From positions 56,820 to 120,819 of the forward strand of contig JAHHQM010000006.1 in assembly GCA_020026395.1 (NCBI GenBank): a stretch of DNA of 64,000 bases. Reading direction: 5' to 3'. Below the pieces are notes generated by a model, which saw only the letters and a program-made list of their open reading frames with translations, was not told the origin of the DNA and did not search any database. How positions within the stretch are numbered: the stretch's first letter is position 1; every line of letters starts with the position of its first letter. Made by a program: the position numbers and the translations under genes. Below are positions 61,278 through 64,000 of this stretch, piece after piece. Origin of the DNA: Alistipes sp. Its GTDB lineage: Bacteria; Bacteroidota; Bacteroidia; Bacteroidales; Rikenellaceae.

Positions 61278-61308
61278 TTGTTAATATGAAGATTCGTATC
61301 TATCTTTG
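61278..61308 (+). promoter_or_regulatory. Capsule-locus promoter
   Basis: TTG (61278-61280), 20 bases, TATCTTTG (61301-61308). Consensus match, about 150 bases before upxY. No flanking inverted repeats of an invertible promoter are seen. Confidence 0.75.
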
Positions 61309-61332
61309 TCGCCATGATCGGGACTTTTTGTA

Positions 61333-61408
61333 AAAGAGTTTTGGTCTATAACATACGGGTCGGAAAAACTCTTTCAGAACTCGATTAAAACGCTTATTGT
61401 TAATCGAG
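61333..61408 (+). promoter_or_regulatory. Two hairpins in the upxY leader
   Basis: Hairpin one: AAAGAGTTTT (61333-61342) with AAAACTCTTT (61365-61374). Hairpin two: CTCGATTAA (61380-61388) with TTAATCGAG (61400-61408), a perfect nine-pair stem. The leader of UpxY-controlled operons is where antitermination acts, so these are candidate target structures. Confidence 0.5.
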
Positions 61409-61461
61409 GAGCCAAGAGAATGTCCCTATGAGAATACTTCTAAAGATGTCGTGGCAGCCTT

Positions 61462-62010
61462 ATGATAAACGATAAAACCTTAGACCAAATCGTGTGGTTC
61501 GCCATCAGCGCCCCTCATCGACAGGAATTGAAAGCGCAACGACTGTTCGACTTACACCATATCGAGTGCTTCGTTCCCATGCATTACGAAGTGGTGGAGC
61601 GCAGGGGAAAGAAGAGAAGTATTTTAACCCCGGCCATCCATAATCTGCTTTTCGTTAAAACTTCACGCCGCATTCTTCAGCAGCTCAAGACCGGCATTCC
61701 GTATGTCCAGTATAAGACCCGTCCCGAAAACGGACGCAATGTTCCGATTATCGTTCCCGACGATCAAATGGAGCAGTTTATCACGATCTGTAAAACCTGT
61801 GACGATAATTTGGTCTATCTGCAACCCGAAGAAATCAATCTGCAAGAAGGAACTCGAGTAAAGATCCTGGGTGGAACCTTCGATGGGGTCGAAGGTGTCT
61901 TTGTGGCAACGAAGGGACATACGGAGAAACGGGTAGTCGTCCTTATCGAGGGCTTGACCGCTGTCGCAATGGCGGAAGTATCTCCGGATCTGATTCAGGT
62001 GGTGGAGTGA
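61462..62010 (+). CDS. upxY: UpxY-family transcription antiterminator
   Basis: 182 residues, a NusG-like protein. The NGN domain (about 9-115: IVWFAISAPHRQELKAQRLF, IECFVPMHYEVVERRGKKR, IHNLLFVKTSRRILQQL) is followed by a KOW segment (GTRVKILGGTFDGVEGVFVA). UpxY proteins are first in Bacteroides capsule operons and let RNA polymerase pass early terminators of their own operon. Position, leader hairpins and following genes fit that role. A short overlapping frame (MRILLKMSWQPYDKR, 61428-61475) covers its start codon. Confidence 0.9.
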   Translation: MINDKTLDQIVWFAISAPHRQELKAQRLFDLHHIECFVPMHYEVVERRGKKRSILTPAIHNLLFVKTSRRILQQLKTGIPYVQYKTRPENGRNVPIIVPDDQMEQFITICKTCDDNLVYLQPEEINLQEGTRVKILGGTFDGVEGVFVATKGHTEKRVVVLIEGLTAVAMAEVSPDLIQVVE

Positions 62011-62087
62011 AAAATCGCAAAAATCTTGAGTGAAGTTCGAGACGGGAAAATTTGAAAGAATTGTATTTACAAGAAATAAAATAGGAT

Positions 62088-63920
62088 ATGATAGAAATAA
62101 CGGATAAAAGTAAATGCTGCGGATGTAATGCCTGCGGTGATGTTTGTCCATTTGATGCCATTTCATTCAAAACTGACATAGAGGGATTTTGGTATCCTGT
62201 TGTCAATATGGAAAAATGTGTGAATTGTGGATTGTGTGAAAAGATATGTCCCGAATTGCACATTGATACGCTGAAGAAGAATGATTATGAAAAACCAGCT
62301 CATACTATTGCTGCCATTCATAAAAAGATGAATGTCCGTTGGGATAGTACCTCTGGTGGTGCTTTTTCTGCATTGGCTGAAGTAATGTACGACAAGGGAG
62401 GATATGTTGGTGGTGCAATCTACAATCCGGATTTCTCGGTTCGTAACTTTATTTCGAATGATCCTGCCGATTTGGAAAAATTGAGAAGTTCCAAATACCT
62501 GGAAAGCTATGCCGAGGGATTATATAAGACTATTCGCGATTTGCTGAAAAAAGGCGAAAAGGTGTTGGCTTGTGGTACTCCGTGTCAAATGACGGCGCTC
62601 CGTTCTTTTTTACGTAAAGATTACGAGAATCTTATTATCGTCGATTTTATTTGCCGAGGAGTCAATTCCCCTAAAGTATATCGAAAGTATCTCGATTCGT
62701 TGGAGGAAAAATATGGTAGTAAGGTCGTATATGTAAAAGCAAAAAATAAGGAGTTGGGTTGGCGTAACCTGACTCGAAAGGTAGTTTTTGAAAATGGGAA
62801 ATCCTATTACGGTGTTTTGATGGAGGATGATTTCCGTCGAGGATATCATACGAATGTATTTTGTCGTCCGTCGTGTTACGATTGTAAGTATAAGGGCTTC
62901 CCCCGTATAGCAGATATTACCATTGCCGATTATTGGGGTATTGAGCGTGTTGATCGGAATTTGGATAACAACATTGGTACCTCGATGATCCTGCTTAACT
63001 CTAAAAAGGGTGAAGCCTATTTTAAGGAAGTGGAGCATTTGCTGGAGTGGAGAGAAACAAAATTTGAATCTATTTTACCGGGAAATCTTGCGTTGGTCAA
63101 ATCAATGGACAAGCCTTCGATTGATCGTGAAGAGTTTTTTGAAGACTTGGATAAAATTGGATTTCAAGGAGTTGTTAGTAAATATTTCCCTTTAAATAAG
63201 AATAAACAATCCTTTAAGAAACGACTAAAAGAATTTATCAAACCTTATTATAGACTGTATTCTGTTGCAGGGTTCTCTATTTTAGCCTATTGGAAAAATT
63301 ATCGGTTGAATAAACGAAAGAATACCTCTTCGGATTTTAAGCATGATAATTTTATTTTATGTAATAAACGTGTGGTTTTGGATATTCACCCATCTGCAAA
63401 AATAGATATCAAATCACCTTTTATTTATGGAATAGTTCCTGTTAAAGGAATGTGGGTCCCCACATGTTTGAAAATGGGGGCAAATACAACTTTTGAAATT
63501 CATGGAGGTCCGTTGACTCGATATGGAAATGGGGCTTATTGGTTGAAATATGGTGCATATATCGAGATTGTTAATGGCGGAAAACTAATTATGGGACAGG
63601 GTGCTTGTAATGTGGGGCTAACGATAATGTGTGCTAAAGAAGTAACTATTGGTAATGGAGTGCGTATTGGTCGAAATGTATCTATTCGTGATTGGAATGG
63701 ACCTCATGTGATAATTAATGATCGTTATGTGAATCATGCACCAGTACATATCGAAGATCATGTTTGGTTATGTACGGGGTGTTCTGTTATGCCTGGGGTT
63801 ACTATTGGAGAAGGTTCTGTTGTGGCTGCGGGAAGTATTGTGACGCGTAGTGTCCCTCCTCGTTCATTGGTGGCTGGAACACCTGCAAAGGTGATTAAGG
63901 AGAATATCGAATGGTATTAA
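62088..63920 (+). CDS. Fusion: Fe-S FrhB-like (polysaccharide reductase/pyruvyl-type) domain plus hexapeptide acyltransferase
   Basis: 610 residues. Two 4Fe-4S clusters open the protein: KCCGCNACGDVCPF (9-22) and KCVNCGLCEKICPE (about 42-55). An FrhB/CapK-like core follows (SGGAFSALAEVMYDKGGYV, LACGTPCQMTALRSFL, NVFCRPSCYDCKYKGFPRIA, ADITIADYWGIE), to about residue 330. After a basic linker (about 360-420) comes a left-handed beta-helix acyltransferase (IGNGVRIGRNVSIRDWNGPH, GCSVMPGVTIGEGSVVAAGS, LVAGTPAKVIKENIEWY). These two parts are usually separate capsule genes. The region is markedly A+T rich, typical of exchangeable capsule loci. Confidence 0.85.
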   Translation: MIEITDKSKCCGCNACGDVCPFDAISFKTDIEGFWYPVVNMEKCVNCGLCEKICPELHIDTLKKNDYEKPAHTIAAIHKKMNVRWDSTSGGAFSALAEVMYDKGGYVGGAIYNPDFSVRNFISNDPADLEKLRSSKYLESYAEGLYKTIRDLLKKGEKVLACGTPCQMTALRSFLRKDYENLIIVDFICRGVNSPKVYRKYLDSLEEKYGSKVVYVKAKNKELGWRNLTRKVVFENGKSYYGVLMEDDFRRGYHTNVFCRPSCYDCKYKGFPRIADITIADYWGIERVDRNLDNNIGTSMILLNSKKGEAYFKEVEHLLEWRETKFESILPGNLALVKSMDKPSIDREEFFEDLDKIGFQGVVSKYFPLNKNKQSFKKRLKEFIKPYYRLYSVAGFSILAYWKNYRLNKRKNTSSDFKHDNFILCNKRVVLDIHPSAKIDIKSPFIYGIVPVKGMWVPTCLKMGANTTFEIHGGPLTRYGNGAYWLKYGAYIEIVNGGKLIMGQGACNVGLTIMCAKEVTIGNGVRIGRNVSIRDWNGPHVIINDRYVNHAPVHIEDHVWLCTGCSVMPGVTIGEGSVVAAGSIVTRSVPPRSLVAGTPAKVIKENIEWY

Positions 63921-63931
63921 TTCGTATCTGA

Positions 63932-64000
63932 TGGTTGATAATAAGAGAATAGCCAAGAATACCCTTTTCCTCTATATAAGGATGTTCCTGATCATGGGAA
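63932..64000 (+). CDS. Start of a Wzx-type polysaccharide flippase (partial)
   Basis: The first 23 residues, MVDNKRIAKNTLFLYIRMFL and on, match the N-terminus of Bacteroidota O-antigen/capsule flippases (MATE/PST type). It follows the fusion gene by 11 bases. The rest is outside the window. Confidence 0.65.

Noticed and set aside
61278..61308. Invertible capsule promoter as in Bacteroides
   Set aside because: No flanking inverted repeats or nearby invertase seen.
1..64000. CRISPR arrays, rRNA genes and insertion sequences
   Set aside because: No regularly spaced repeats, rRNA sequence or transposase were found in the window.

Overview
The window reads as chromosomal DNA of a gut-type Bacteroidota member, most plausibly close to Alistipes (Rikenellaceae). 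The phylum call is firm. It rests on repeated TAnnTTTG -7 boxes with a TTG about 20 bases upstream, near absence of Shine-Dalgarno sites, SusC/BtuB-type TonB receptors with surface lipoproteins, fimbrillin remnants, a UpxY antiterminator and a pyrophosphate-type phosphofructokinase. The genus is inferred only from the fairly high G+C and gene content.

Layout. 1-2.1 kb: start of a UvrA paralogue and an iron-type alcohol dehydrogenase. 2.4-9.5 kb: a cobalamin riboswitch followed by a vitamin B12 surface uptake operon (DUF4465 lipoprotein, PKD-like lipoprotein, BtuB, BtuG). 9.6-11.8 kb: pabC-pabB divergent from pabA (folate). 11.8-20.7 kb: a seven-gene operon with a TonB receptor, lipoproteins, a DUF6850 outer-membrane protein and an ABC exporter-like module, substrate unknown. 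20.9 kb: ogt. 21.6-25.25 kb: an A+T-richer three-gene module (TonB_C protein, membrane protein, TPM protein) that ends in a bare signal peptide beside a decayed fimbrial locus (25.4-28.3 kb). 28.7-35.4 kb: tRNA-Asp, PPi-phosphofructokinase, tsaB, smpB, dnaG and several small pseudogenes. 35.5-39 kb: uvrB and a cytosolic GH13. 39-45.7 kb: a PP-loop ATPase/DUF2284 pair, then a ligA-dapA-DUF4919-clostripain gene string. 45.9-52.1 kb: two small genes, purA, etfBA and an acyl-CoA dehydrogenase. 52.2-57.7 kb: an RND efflux operon. 58.0 kb: tRNA-CAU. 58.4-61 kb: a Zorya-like antiphage candidate. 61.3-64 kb: the start of a capsule locus (upxY, an Fe-S/acyltransferase fusion, a flippase start).

The most interesting item is the two-gene system at 58477-60982. 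A ZorA-like MotA/TolQ-family protein is followed by a ZorB-like protein (transmembrane Asp plus OmpA-type peptidoglycan-binding domain) whose C-terminus is fused to an HNH nuclease. Known type II Zorya has separate ZorA, ZorB and ZorE (HNH) proteins, so this looks like a compacted form. The zorA-like frame shifts by -1 exactly at a U UUU UUA heptamer, which could be programmed frameshifting or decay. A second shift near its end looks like mutation.

A second theme is decay. Fimbrial genes, their presumed regulator, an SDR gene and a lipoprotein gene carry deletions, frameshifts or stops, while the housekeeping genes are all intact. A third is promoter architecture: at pabA, dnaG, uvrB and an SDR remnant the -7 box lies only 5-6 bases before the ATG, which implies leaderless mRNAs.
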